Assembly: GCA_949280095.1 (NCBI GenBank)
Contig: CASDHD010000030.1
Location: forward strand, 1-12,042
Reading direction: 5' to 3'
Length of the DNA stretch: 12,042 nt
Source of the DNA: an uncultured Bacilli bacterium
GTDB taxonomy: Bacteria; Bacillota_I; Bacilli_A; RF39; UBA660
Part shown: positions 1-6,997 of the stretch, one piece after another
Layout of the letters: each line of letters begins with the position of its first letter
Numbering within the stretch: the first letter of the stretch is position 1
Made by a program: the position numbers and the translations under genes
Notes under the pieces: generated by a model
What the model was told of the DNA's origin: nothing
What the model saw: the letters and a program-made list of their open reading frames with translations, nothing else
Databases searched by the model: none

Positions 1-48
1 TTCACATTTTTCATCTTTTTTCTTGTCAAGATTTTTTTCCACGGAAAC

Positions 49-942
49 TCAAAAATTTAAAGAGAAAACCCATAAGTTTTTAATTTGGCCTTGTATCCTT
101 TCATATTCCCATAAAATGCTACTTCTTTCCACACTATTAGGATCATTTACCTTTATTTTTCCCTCTTGTATTCCTGAAAGGACAATAAAGTGTCCTGTTG
201 TCGTAAAGTCTCCTTTTCGCATGCTACAAATAATGAACTTTCCACTTTCTAAAGCCTGATAAATAGCACTCTTGGATAATGTCAAAACTTTCCCTTGAAT
301 ACCAAAGTGCTCGCTTCCTTTTGTCATTAAATCCCAACTTGTTCCTGAGCCATCAATATAGTACCCGTTTTCACTTGCATATTTAGCAATATTATATGGC
401 GTAATATCCTTTTTACCTGTAAGTCCTATCAAAACCATAGCAAGTGCTGTTGGAGCACATCCATTTATTGCAATATAAGAGTCCCCATAACTTGCATATC
501 CCCAACGTTTATCCCATTGTAAAAGTAAAGGCACTATTCCTTTTTGTGCTTCTTCTACTTTATTATTTTCTACTTTTCCTTTTTGATATGGGAAATCTAA
601 AACAAAGTCTAACATGCCAATATTTTTTGATAACATGTCCAGTAAATCTAGAGGATATTCCTTTCGATTTTCCAAAATTTTATTTATTCTTTCATCTTGT
701 TGTTTTAAACTTTCTAGGCGTTCTTCCATTGTCGTTGTTATATATTGTAAACTAGAGACATCATCATAGTTTAGTTGTTTTTTAGTATCTTCTTCTTTTA
801 TATTCTCTACTTGCATTAGTTCTTTAGTTTTTAAAGATTGAATGTAAGGAACAATAAACCAATAAAGTAAAAGAGCTATTAGAACAGAAGCTAAAATATT
901 GCGTACTTTTTTCTTTATTCTTCTTTTCTTTTTTCTTGCCAT
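49..942 (-). CDS. Membrane-anchored C39-like cysteine peptidase, last gene of the van cluster
   Basis: A 297-residue protein with a very basic N-terminus (MARKKKRRIKKK), one hydrophobic segment at about residues 15-34, a charged linker with coiled-coil character (about 40-95), and a C-terminal papain-like domain from about 137. That domain has the Peptidase_C39_2 signature: Cys162 in NGCAPTALAMVL, His251 in TGHFIVL and Asp267 in VNDPNS, so the likely triad is complete. The topology implies a signal anchor without a clear cleavage site and a catalytic domain outside the membrane. Related domains cut peptides, often at double-glycine sites, but there is no ABC transporter fusion here and the substrate is unknown. 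The gene begins 3 bases after the racemase stop; its ribosome site AAGGAA (949-954) precedes that stop codon, so translation is probably coupled. Family assignment is firm. A role in glycopeptide resistance is inferred from position only. Confidence 0.85.
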   Translation of the reverse strand: MARKKKRRIKKKVRNILASVLIALLLYWFIVPYIQSLKTKELMQVENIKEEDTKKQLNYDDVSSLQYITTTMEERLESLKQQDERINKILENRKEYPLDLLDMLSKNIGMLDFVLDFPYQKGKVENNKVEEAQKGIVPLLLQWDKRWGYASYGDSYIAINGCAPTALAMVLIGLTGKKDITPYNIAKYASENGYYIDGSGTSWDLMTKGSEHFGIQGKVLTLSKSAIYQALESGKFIICSMRKGDFTTTGHFIVLSGIQEGKIKVNDPNSVERSSILWEYERIQGQIKNLWVFSLNF

Positions 943-945
943 TTT

Positions 946-2073
946 TTATTCCTTATAAATTCTAGGTAATCTTTTTCCTAGTCGACTTAATAATTCTGGG
1001 GTAATGGTTTGAGAAAGTTCTGCTAGTTTTTCAGCTTTTATAGGTTGTTCTTCTCCTATTAGAGTTACAATATCCCCTACTTTTACATGTGCAATATCTG
1101 TAATATCTATCATCATTTGATCCATACAAATTTTTCCAATTACCTTAGCAAACTTTCCATGAACTAGGACTAAAGCATCTTTTCCCGATAAATTCCGTGG
1201 ATACCCATCGGCATAGCCAATCGATATAGAAGCAATTTTACTTTCTCTTTTTGCTTTAAACATTCTTCCATAACCTACTGTTTCCTCTTTTTTGACTATT
1301 TTAATACTTGTAATTCTAGCTTTAAGAAAACACATAGGTTTTAAATCTAAATTCGTTCTTTTATAAAAATTAGGAGCACTATGAAGACCAAAAAGTAATA
1401 CGCCGATACGGACATAATCATAATCCAATTCTTGATAATTTAGGGTTCCATAACTACTTTGCAAATGCGTTTTTCCAATATTAATCCCCTCTTCTTTTAA
1501 TGTTTTTATGCAATGATGAAATCGACTTATTTGTAATTCTGTAAATTCTTTATCTTTCTTTTTCTTACTATCAGCAGTACAAAGATGGCTATAGGTTCCT
1601 AAAACTTCTAATTTTTCATTTCGATACATTTTAGTTAATGTTGAAAATGCATTGTATTTCTCTCCTGAGCGATTCATACCTGTATCGATTTTTATATGAC
1701 ATTTTAATTTTTTAGGTAGATTTTGTTTGGCAATTTCTTCGGCATAGGAAAAATCTGTAATAGTTTGGATAAGGTCGTATTCTAAAACAAGCGGTAAGAA
1801 GTCTAGTGGTGTATAACTAAAAAGTAAAATATTTCCTTCTACTTTTTCTTTTCGTAAAAGTATACCTTCTTCTAGAGTTGCCACGGCAAAATCAAAAATA
1901 CCAATTTTGTTTAGATATTGTGCAATTTTTCCTGCTCCTAATCCATACGCATCTGCTTTTAAAACAGCCATTATTTTTGTTTTTTGGGGAATTATTTTTT
2001 CTATTTCTCGTAAGTTATGTTCCATATTTTTTAAATGGATTTCTATCCAGGCTCTTGATGTTTCTAACTGCAT
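946..2073 (-). CDS. vanT: PLP-dependent serine/alanine racemase in the vanT position, without membrane domain
   Basis: A 375-residue fold-type III racemase. Visible landmarks are the PLP lysine Lys39 in VLKADAYGLG with Tyr43, Arg135 in TGMNRSG, the catalytic Tyr268 in VGYGRMF, SIGYADGYPR at 284-293, and CMDQ at 317-320. The length is that of a complete soluble Alr. VanT-C and VanT-G carry an additional N-terminal multi-pass membrane domain for L-Ser uptake; it is absent here and no other gene in the window replaces it. At the C-terminus Lys367 (LSRLGKRLPRIY) stands where Bacillus-type Alr has a substrate-site Tyr, by my alignment from memory. Position in a vanG cluster argues for D-Ser supply, but the sequence alone does not exclude alanine racemase. 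The ribosome site AAGGAGGAG (2081-2089) lies in the end of vanXY, whose TAA sits between it and the ATG, so translation is probably coupled. Confidence 0.85.
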   Translation of the reverse strand: MQLETSRAWIEIHLKNMEHNLREIEKIIPQKTKIMAVLKADAYGLGAGKIAQYLNKIGIFDFAVATLEEGILLRKEKVEGNILLFSYTPLDFLPLVLEYDLIQTITDFSYAEEIAKQNLPKKLKCHIKIDTGMNRSGEKYNAFSTLTKMYRNEKLEVLGTYSHLCTADSKKKKDKEFTELQISRFHHCIKTLKEEGINIGKTHLQSSYGTLNYQELDYDYVRIGVLLFGLHSAPNFYKRTNLDLKPMCFLKARITSIKIVKKEETVGYGRMFKAKRESKIASISIGYADGYPRNLSGKDALVLVHGKFAKVIGKICMDQMMIDITDIAHVKVGDIVTLIGEEQPIKAEKLAELSQTITPELLSRLGKRLPRIYKE

Positions 2074-2077
2074 TTTT

Positions 2078-2800
2078 TTACTCCTCCTTCATGGTGATAA
2101 TAAAGCCATCTTCATTATTTCCTGAAATTTGAAATTCTTGTGTTATTTCCAATTCTATTTCTTCTTCGTGGGCAGGAAGAAAAAAAATTTTAAACCCATA
2201 TTTCTTGAGTGGGTTAAAAGGATATGTAAATTGTTTTAGATATTCTATATATTCTTCTAAGCAAAATTGTAAGTCTTGTATAATCTTAGAATGTGGGTAG
2301 GAAATGTAACGAAAGTGCCACTCTTCTTTGGAAATCTTTGTAATATCCTTTTTTTCTTCTGTGTAGCGTTCAATAAATCCATAATCTGATGCAAGTTTCC
2401 TAAATTTTTCACAAATACCATCATGAGGAAAACTTGGACAAATAAAATCAATGTTGGGCATATTTTTTCCCAGATCAATCGCTAAGCCTGTTTGATGTTC
2501 GCTAGTATTTGGAAAAGCTACAAACTTTCTTGTGTAAACTTCTCCATTTTCATGAAGAGAATGATTAAAGAGTTTTCTTTGTTCTTCTTCTGTTCTATAA
2601 CCACTTATGGGAATTATTTCTTCTTTAGCCTTTATTTTTTTTAATAATTTTTTTAAATAATGAAGAGCTTCTGTTTCTAAGTCTATATTAGAAAAAGTTT
2701 TGGAATACTTTGTAAGATTTATCGGTGTTTCTTTATAAGGATGTGTTTGATTTATTAAAATTAAATATCCTTTGTTATAGTCTTCTTTTTTTATTTTCAT
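2078..2800 (-). CDS. vanXY: VanXY-type D,D-dipeptidase/D,D-carboxypeptidase
   Basis: A 240-residue zinc peptidase of the VanX/VanY (M15) group. The metal and active-site residues are in place: Arg69 in SGYRT, His102 and Asp109 in SEHQTGLAID, Glu160 and His162 in EEWHFRY. There is no signal peptide or membrane segment, which fits cytoplasmic VanXY enzymes and not membrane-bound VanY. A C-terminal segment of about 50 residues after the catalytic core matches the longer VanXY of vanG clusters (about 250 residues) better than the shorter VanXY-C. The expected role is to hydrolyse D-Ala-D-Ala and remove terminal D-Ala from precursors, so that D-Ala-D-Ser ends prevail. The start codon overlaps the vanG stop by four bases (ATGA). 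The upstream ribosome site is weak, so translational coupling to vanG is likely. Confidence 0.9.
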   Translation of the reverse strand: MKIKKEDYNKGYLILINQTHPYKETPINLTKYSKTFSNIDLETEALHYLKKLLKKIKAKEEIIPISGYRTEEEQRKLFNHSLHENGEVYTRKFVAFPNTSEHQTGLAIDLGKNMPNIDFICPSFPHDGICEKFRKLASDYGFIERYTEEKKDITKISKEEWHFRYISYPHSKIIQDLQFCLEEYIEYLKQFTYPFNPLKKYGFKIFFLPAHEEEIELEITQEFQISGNNEDGFIITMKEE

Positions 2801-3837
2801 TTTTCTAGTCCCAACTCTATTAATTTTTCTAAAATTTCTGGAAAAGTCATACCAGTTTGTTTTAACATATTGGGATATCTAGAAGAATTTGTAAACCCAG
2901 GAATTGTGTTGACTTCATTGAAATAGATTTGTTTTTCTTTGGTATAAAATAAATCAATTCGTGCAAAATCAGAGCATCCTAAAATTTTATAGACTTTTAA
3001 AGCTGTGTTTTTTATTCTTTCTCTTTCTTCTTCTGGTATTCTTGCAGGCAGGTGAATTTTACTTGTTTTAGCGTTGTATTTTTCCAATGTATCATAGTAA
3101 CTATTTTGTAATTCTATCTCATCAACTTCACCAATGATATATTCCGTATTTCCTAAAATAGCACAGCCAACCTCAATGCCTTCTATCTTTTCTTCTATGA
3201 CGATTGCATCATCGTAAGTAAAAGCAAAGTTTATAGCACTTATCATTTTTTCTTTTTCTCTTATCTCTGTAATCCCAATTGATGAACCACCTTTTATAGG
3301 TTTTACAAACAAAGGATATTGTAAGTTTTTTACTTGGTTTACGATTGACAATAAAGTATCCTTTTTAGTAAAAGCGTACGATTTTGGAACCATTATGTTT
3401 TCTTTTTCGACAAGTTGATGGGCTAGAAATTTGTCCATGCATAATGAGGAAGAGATCATGTTACATCCAACAAAAGGAATACTTGCAAGTTCTAATAAAC
3501 CTTGTAGTCTGCCATCTTCTCCATTTTTTCCATGTAAAACAGGAAAGACGAGATCAATATATACGAACTCTTGCGTTTCTATAATATAAAAACCATGATT
3601 TTTTTTGTTACAAGAAAAAGTAATGAGTTTAGTCGTTTCATCTAACCATGTATTGTTTTCTATTTTTTCAATGCTTCCTTCATAAAGAAAGAAATTCCCA
3701 TCCTTTGTTATACCGATTTTTAAAACTTCGTATTGTTTAGAATTTATATTTTTTAAAACAGATGCAGCAGATACAAGAGAAATTTCATATTCGCTGGATG
3801 CTCCTCCAAAAAGAACTGCTACTTTTATTTTTGACAT
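2797..3837 (-). CDS. vanG: VanG-type D-alanine:D-serine ligase
   Basis: A 346-residue ATP-grasp ligase of the Ddl/Van family. Landmarks are GGASSEYEIS (11-20, with Glu16), LHGKNGEDG (101-109), Lys136, the ATP-site loop VKPIKGGSSIG (178-188), the omega-loop EKYNAKTSKIHLPARI (252-267) and NEVNTIPGFTNSSRYPNM (307-324). The omega-loop and the SRYPNM ending resemble VanC/VanG-type ligases more than housekeeping DdlB, which has a different residue after the Ser. It should make D-Ala-D-Ser for the peptidoglycan precursor terminus, lowering vancomycin affinity. Neighbouring vanW, vanXY, racemase and vanRS genes support this. A strong ribosome site, GAGGAGGG (3846-3853), lies 8 bases before the ATG and just after the vanW stop. 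Substrate choice between D-Ser, D-Lac and D-Ala is inferred from motifs and context. Confidence 0.9.
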   Translation of the reverse strand: MSKIKVAVLFGGASSEYEISLVSAASVLKNINSKQYEVLKIGITKDGNFFLYEGSIEKIENNTWLDETTKLITFSCNKKNHGFYIIETQEFVYIDLVFPVLHGKNGEDGRLQGLLELASIPFVGCNMISSSLCMDKFLAHQLVEKENIMVPKSYAFTKKDTLLSIVNQVKNLQYPLFVKPIKGGSSIGITEIREKEKMISAINFAFTYDDAIVIEEKIEGIEVGCAILGNTEYIIGEVDEIELQNSYYDTLEKYNAKTSKIHLPARIPEEERERIKNTALKVYKILGCSDFARIDLFYTKEKQIYFNEVNTIPGFTNSSRYPNMLKQTGMTFPEILEKLIELGLEK

Positions 3838-3854
3838 TTAGTTTTCCCTCCTCT

Positions 3855-4643
3855 TTAGGAATATTGTATTTCGACTTTTTCCGTGTATAGTCGTTGTTTT
3901 TCTATTATTTTTCCCTTTTTATCTACGATTTCTTTTATGACATCAACACTTTCCCATTTTTTTCCATCTTGGACTAAGTATTCAAGATTTTCATTTTTTA
4001 TTTTGACTTTAAATGTTTGCTTTTTATTACTATAGATAGATACAATCATAAATTCGGTTTCGAATGTAATCACAATTTGATAGATATTCTTTGTATCATT
4101 TCGAATCTTTAAGTCTTTCCATCCACTTATGATAGTGGCATCGACTCCTTCTAAAGCATTTACACCTGAATTTGGAATGGTTTTGATTTTGTGCCCATGT
4201 CGTTCAACAATTGTGAGAGGAGTTTTTAAAAATGCGCAGTAAAGCAAATTACTTAATTGACAAACTCCTCCACCTTTTTTAGGAACTGTTTTTCCATTTA
4301 ACAAAACCAATCCTTCTTTATATTTTCCATATTTTTTGTCTTTTCTTGATAAATAACAGAAAGAAAATGTTTCACCAGGATGTATATAAATATGGTCCAT
4401 TGTTTTACTGATTATTTTTAAATTGTGTACTTTATTTTTTTGATATTGGATAGCAAAACCACTTTTTTCATTAATCATTTTTTCTTTTTCTCTTACAATT
4501 TCATAAGGGAGTAATTCTTCTTTTATTTTAGTTGCATATTTATTTTGATCCAAAAACATACCTAAGTAATAAAATAAATTCCTTTGCCAACTACGAATGG
4601 GAATTAAAAAAGGACATATTTCTGTAATTCTTTTACGTGTCAT
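3855..4643 (-). CDS. vanW: VanW family protein
   Basis: A 262-residue protein with a VanW domain covering about residues 85-200. The signature is the glycine- and cysteine-containing GGGVCQLSNLLY (124-135) followed by ERHGHK (147-152) and RNDT (181-184). The length is close to VanW of VanB and VanG clusters (about 275). VanW is a common member of these operons, but its biochemical role is not established. I see no clear signal peptide; the region at residues 10-32 is aromatic-rich and mildly hydrophobic, so a membrane association cannot be excluded. It is the first gene of the resistance module. It starts at an ATG 7 bases after AGGAGG (4651-4656), downstream of a candidate VanR-dependent promoter in the gap after vanS. 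Confidence 0.88.
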   Translation of the reverse strand: MTRKRITEICPFLIPIRSWQRNLFYYLGMFLDQNKYATKIKEELLPYEIVREKEKMINEKSGFAIQYQKNKVHNLKIISKTMDHIYIHPGETFSFCYLSRKDKKYGKYKEGLVLLNGKTVPKKGGGVCQLSNLLYCAFLKTPLTIVERHGHKIKTIPNSGVNALEGVDATIISGWKDLKIRNDTKNIYQIVITFETEFMIVSIYSNKKQTFKVKIKNENLEYLVQDGKKWESVDVIKEIVDKKGKIIEKQRLYTEKVEIQYS

Positions 4644-4696
4644 GTAAAAACCTCCTGAATTTAAAAATAAAATTTTTAAAATTCAAGTTCATTATA
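4644..4696 (-). promoter_or_regulatory. Candidate VanR-dependent promoter and leader of vanW-vanG-vanXY
   Basis: A TATAAT box lies at 4691-4696 on the minus strand. The base positions 17 further upstream (4714-4719) read AAAAAG, so there is no usable -35 element, as is usual for promoters needing an OmpR-class activator. The predicted transcript starts near 4684 and has a leader of about 40 bases ending in AGGAGG before vanW. This is the only long gap inside the van cluster, as expected for a promoter separating the regulatory and resistance genes. Confidence 0.6.
4656..4685 (-). repeat. Leader inverted repeat abutting the vanW ribosome site
   Basis: Arms TGAATTTAAAAA (4656-4667) and TTTTTAAAATTCA (4673-4685) are complementary over 12 pairs with one bulged base and a 5-base loop. 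In the vanW transcript this would be a 5'-terminal AT-rich hairpin ending at the first base of the ribosome site. It lacks a following U-tract, so it is not a terminator. It could stabilise the mRNA or tune ribosome access. Confidence 0.45.
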
Positions 4697-4727
4697 ATGA
4701 AAAAACAACATTTCTTTTTTAATTTTC

Positions 4728-4760
4728 ACTTAAAAAAACCTTAAGATTTACTTAAGATTT
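4728..4760 (-). promoter_or_regulatory. Three 11-base direct repeats, likely VanR binding sites
   Basis: Read on the minus strand, three adjacent 11-base units occur: AAATCTTAAGT (4750-4760), AAATCTTAAGG (4739-4749) and a degenerate TTTTTTTAAGT (4728-4738). The first two share a perfect 10-base core. An 11-base period puts the TTAAG half-sites on one helix face, the usual layout for OmpR/PhoB-family activators such as VanR. The array ends about 8 bases upstream of the expected -35 position of the vanW promoter. It overlaps the last codons and stop of vanS. Confidence 0.6.
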
Positions 4761-5872
4761 TTCATAGGTAATTCTACATAGAATTTGGTATAATCCTCAT
4801 CACTTGTTACTCTAATCTTTCCACCATGTAGTTCAATGATTTCTTTTGATATCGCAAGACCAAGGCCACTTCCTCCTGTTTTACTTGTACGAGATGTATC
4901 AGCCCGATAAAATTTTTCGAAGATACGTTTGCATTTGTCTTTGCTGATTTGTTTTCCTTTATTGATAAATATAATATGTGCATTATTATTTTTTTGTTCT
5001 ACTTGAATCGTAATCTGTTCATCTGTACTGTAAAAACAAGCATTTTTGATAAGATTGCCAAAAACACGGGCAAGTTTATCGGAATCTGCGTAGATTAGGA
5101 TATCGTTCGTCATTTGTAATTCTATTTTTTTCTCCTTTTCTTTTAAAATAGGATAAAAATCATCTATTAGTTGTTCTAACATTCTTCTTACATGAATTTC
5201 TTCTTTTTCCAACACAATCGTTTCAGAGTTAAATCTGGCAATATCAAAAAGTTCATTGATTAAATCTTCTAAGCGATATGATTTTTCTAGGGCAATTCCA
5301 ATGTATTTTTCTCTTTGTTTTGTTGGCATGTCGTTAATTTCTTCCAATAAAGAGAGATAGCCAATCATAGAGGTAAGAGGTGTTTTTAAGTCATGAGCAA
5401 GATAGACAACTAAATCGTTTTTCTTTTGTTCATTTTCTCTTGCTAATCTTTCATTTTTTTCATTTTCTTTTTTTAGATGGTTCATTTGAGACTCAAAGGC
5501 TTCTAATTCTACAGGCAGTTTGATGTAATCAACATTTTTATCTAGTAATGCATTGGATGCACTAAATATGGCTTCCGTATAAGAAAATGTTTTTTTGAGT
5601 AATTGGTATAAAAAGACGAAAACTCCTACAATCCAAATGAAAAAAATAATAAAGAAGAGCGTTAATCCTGTGGTAAGAAAATAGAAGAGACGTTTTCCTA
5701 GATAGTACATTTTCCATGATATATCATACACCCACTGAAAATCTAAAATATTGATGATTTCGGCGAGGATTATAAATAATAAAGGCACAGCAATAGTCCA
5801 TATGATTATTTGAATAACAAATTTGGTATATGTCTTTTTTAAAAGTTCATTTTTTTTCTCTTTATTTTTCAA
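4748..5872 (-). CDS. vanS: VanS-type sensor histidine kinase
   Basis: A 374-residue membrane histidine kinase. Two hydrophobic segments (about 18-41 and 63-90) frame a short external loop of roughly 20 residues. A HAMP-like/coiled linker follows to about 150. The H-box VVYLAHDLKTPLTSMIGYLS contains the phospho-acceptor His160 and is very close to that of enterococcal VanS. The ATPase domain shows GNLIKNA (272-278), a variant G1 box NKGKQI (304-309), EKFYRADTSR (319-328) and GGSGLGLAISKEI (333-345). It should phosphorylate VanR when cell-wall-targeting glycopeptide is sensed. The start is TTG, preceded by AGGA about 7 bases away, and overlaps vanR by 11 bases. The first in-frame Met is residue 55, which would remove the first membrane segment, so the TTG is preferred. 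Confidence 0.9.
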   Translation of the reverse strand: MKNKEKKNELLKKTYTKFVIQIIIWTIAVPLLFIILAEIINILDFQWVYDISWKMYYLGKRLFYFLTTGLTLFFIIFFIWIVGVFVFLYQLLKKTFSYTEAIFSASNALLDKNVDYIKLPVELEAFESQMNHLKKENEKNERLARENEQKKNDLVVYLAHDLKTPLTSMIGYLSLLEEINDMPTKQREKYIGIALEKSYRLEDLINELFDIARFNSETIVLEKEEIHVRRMLEQLIDDFYPILKEKEKKIELQMTNDILIYADSDKLARVFGNLIKNACFYSTDEQITIQVEQKNNNAHIIFINKGKQISKDKCKRIFEKFYRADTSRTSKTGGSGLGLAISKEIIELHGGKIRVTSDEDYTKFYVELPMKNLK

Positions 5873-6551
5873 TTTTATATCCTACTCCCCAAACAGTTTT
5901 GATGTACTTCGGATTTTTACTGGTGTCTTTCATTTTTTCTCTTAAGTGTCTAATATGAACCATAATTGTGTTATTATCTTTTTCGTAGTATTCTTCTTTC
6001 CAAACGTATTGAAATAAGTCGTCTGTTTTAATAACTTTTCCTCTATTTTTACATAAATACCATAAGATTTCAAATTCTATAGGAGTTAATTCTATTTTCT
6101 TTTCTTTGAAATAAAACACATGAGTATCTTTGTTCATAAGTATGTTTCGAAAATCAATTTTGTTTTCATTTGCTTCTTCTATTTGATTGTAATTTTTGTA
6201 TCGACGTAGTTGTGCTTTCACACGAGCGACAAGTTCTAAAGGTTCAAAAGGTTTTGTAACATAATCATCTGCACCAATAGTAAGACCACTTATTTTATCT
6301 AAGTCTTCTACTTTGGCAGTGACAAAAATAATAGGAAATGTATATTGTTGCCTTATTTCTTTACATAAAGAAAATCCATCTTTTCCTGGTATCATCACAT
6401 CTAATATAGCTAAATCAATTGGATTCGTTTCTAAATACTTCAATATGTTTTCACTTTCATAAAATTTATGTACGGTATAGTTTTCATTTTGTAAATAAAT
6501 ATCAATTAAATCGGCAATTTCTTTTTCATCATCGACAACTAAAATATGCAT
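5862..6551 (-). CDS. vanR: VanR-type OmpR-family response regulator
   Basis: A 229-residue two-domain regulator. The receiver domain (1-118) has the acidic pair Asp7/Asp8 in VVDDE, phospho-acceptor Asp51 in AILDVMIPG, Thr78 and Lys100 in GADDYVTKPF. The DNA-binding winged helix occupies about 130-229 and ends NPKYIKTVWGVGYKIEK, as I recall for enterococcal VanR. NNTIMVHIRHLREKM (193-207) is the recognition-helix region. It should activate the resistance genes after phosphorylation by VanS, probably at the 11-base repeats between vanS and vanW. The ATG follows GAGGTGG (6556-6562) by 4 bases, slightly close. It is the first gene of the regulatory transcript. Confidence 0.93.
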   Translation of the reverse strand: MHILVVDDEKEIADLIDIYLQNENYTVHKFYESENILKYLETNPIDLAILDVMIPGKDGFSLCKEIRQQYTFPIIFVTAKVEDLDKISGLTIGADDYVTKPFEPLELVARVKAQLRRYKNYNQIEEANENKIDFRNILMNKDTHVFYFKEKKIELTPIEFEILWYLCKNRGKVIKTDDLFQYVWKEEYYEKDNNTIMVHIRHLREKMKDTSKNPKYIKTVWGVGYKIEK

Positions 6552-6689
6552 AGTACCACCTCAAAACTTATGCTTATTTTAGCACTTACTTTCTCGCACG
6601 AAAATAAATATAAACAAAGGTTTACAAATTTTTGGCATATTGCTAAATTTGGATGGTTTGTTTTTATTATAAATGTACTTAGGATTGTT

Positions 6690-6718
6690 ATAAAATATTT
6701 TAGTACTATAAATGTCAA
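6690..6718 (-). promoter_or_regulatory. Candidate promoter of vanRS
   Basis: On the minus strand a perfect -35 TTGACA (6713-6718) is followed after 17 bases by TTTTAT (6690-6695), or after 18 by TTTATA. The predicted 5' leader to vanR is about 130 bases. The strong -35 suggests basal expression without an activator. A single near match to the VanR repeat, AATCCTAAGT (6677-6686), lies just downstream, which could allow feedback, but one half-site is weak evidence. Confidence 0.5.
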
Positions 6719-6730
6719 TTTTTTATAATC

Positions 6731-6949
6731 TTATTTTTTGTTAAGATATTTATCCATGGCTTTAATAGCCTTTTTTTCTTCCTTTATGTTTTCTAATTCT
6801 TTATAAGGTATTTCATCAAAAAATAAAGTATTACCAAAACACTTTACACGTGTTTTTAGCTTATTCCTTCCTATTGTACAAATATCTAATATATCCCTAT
6901 CTTCTAAAACAACTACAATGTGTTGTTCACTTTCTTTGGATTGCCTCAT
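6731..6949 (-). CDS. Small hypothetical protein (72 aa)
   Basis: I do not recognise this protein. It has 72 residues, beta-rich in the first half (HIVVVLEDRDILDICTIGR, then RVKCFGNTLFFDEIPY) and a charged helical tail (ELENIKEEKKAIKAMDKYLNKK). There is no membrane segment or signal peptide; two cysteines occur at residues 24 and 37. It looks like a real gene because AAAAGGAG (6958-6965) lies 8 bases before the ATG and an extended -10 promoter lies directly upstream. It sits between vanR and a divergent HTH gene. It could be the target of that regulator or a partner of it, but nothing in the sequence assigns a function. Confidence 0.65.
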   Translation of the reverse strand: MRQSKESEQHIVVVLEDRDILDICTIGRNKLKTRVKCFGNTLFFDEIPYKELENIKEEKKAIKAMDKYLNKK

Positions 6950-6963
6950 ATAGTCAACTCCTT

Positions 6964-6993
6964 TTGAAAATTATAGCATAAAGGTTGTATAGT
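6964..6993 (+). promoter_or_regulatory. Promoter of the HTH gene
   Basis: TTGAAA (6964-6969) and TATAGT (6988-6993) are separated by 18 bases on the plus strand. The predicted start near 7000 gives a leader of about 46 bases to the ATG at 7046. It physically overlaps the divergent minus-strand promoter. Confidence 0.5.
6970..6978 (-). promoter_or_regulatory. Extended -10 promoter of the 72-aa gene
   Basis: The minus strand reads TGCTATAAT (6970-6978), an extended -10 box. A poor -35 match (GTGGCA) lies at 19-base spacing. Transcription would start at about 6963, giving a very short leader that begins inside the ribosome site. The box is adjacent to the -35 of the divergent promoter for the HTH gene. 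Confidence 0.5.
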
Positions 6994-6997
6994 ATGC

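Noticed and set aside
1..42. Possible start of a further gene after the C39-like gene (GTG at 40-42 or ATG at 12-14, minus strand), both open to the edge; also a TTGACA at 24-29.
   Set aside because: Too short to judge, no convincing ribosome site, and no -10 box at the right distance from TTGACA within the window.
49..942. Assignment of the C39-like protein as a bacteriocin ABC-transporter peptidase.
   Set aside because: There is no transporter membrane or ATPase domain and no precursor peptide with a double-glycine leader in the window.
6625..6651. Inverted repeat CAAATTT/AAATTTG in the vanR leader.
   Set aside because: AT-only apart from one pair, short and common in such AT-rich DNA; no T run and no relation to the ribosome site.
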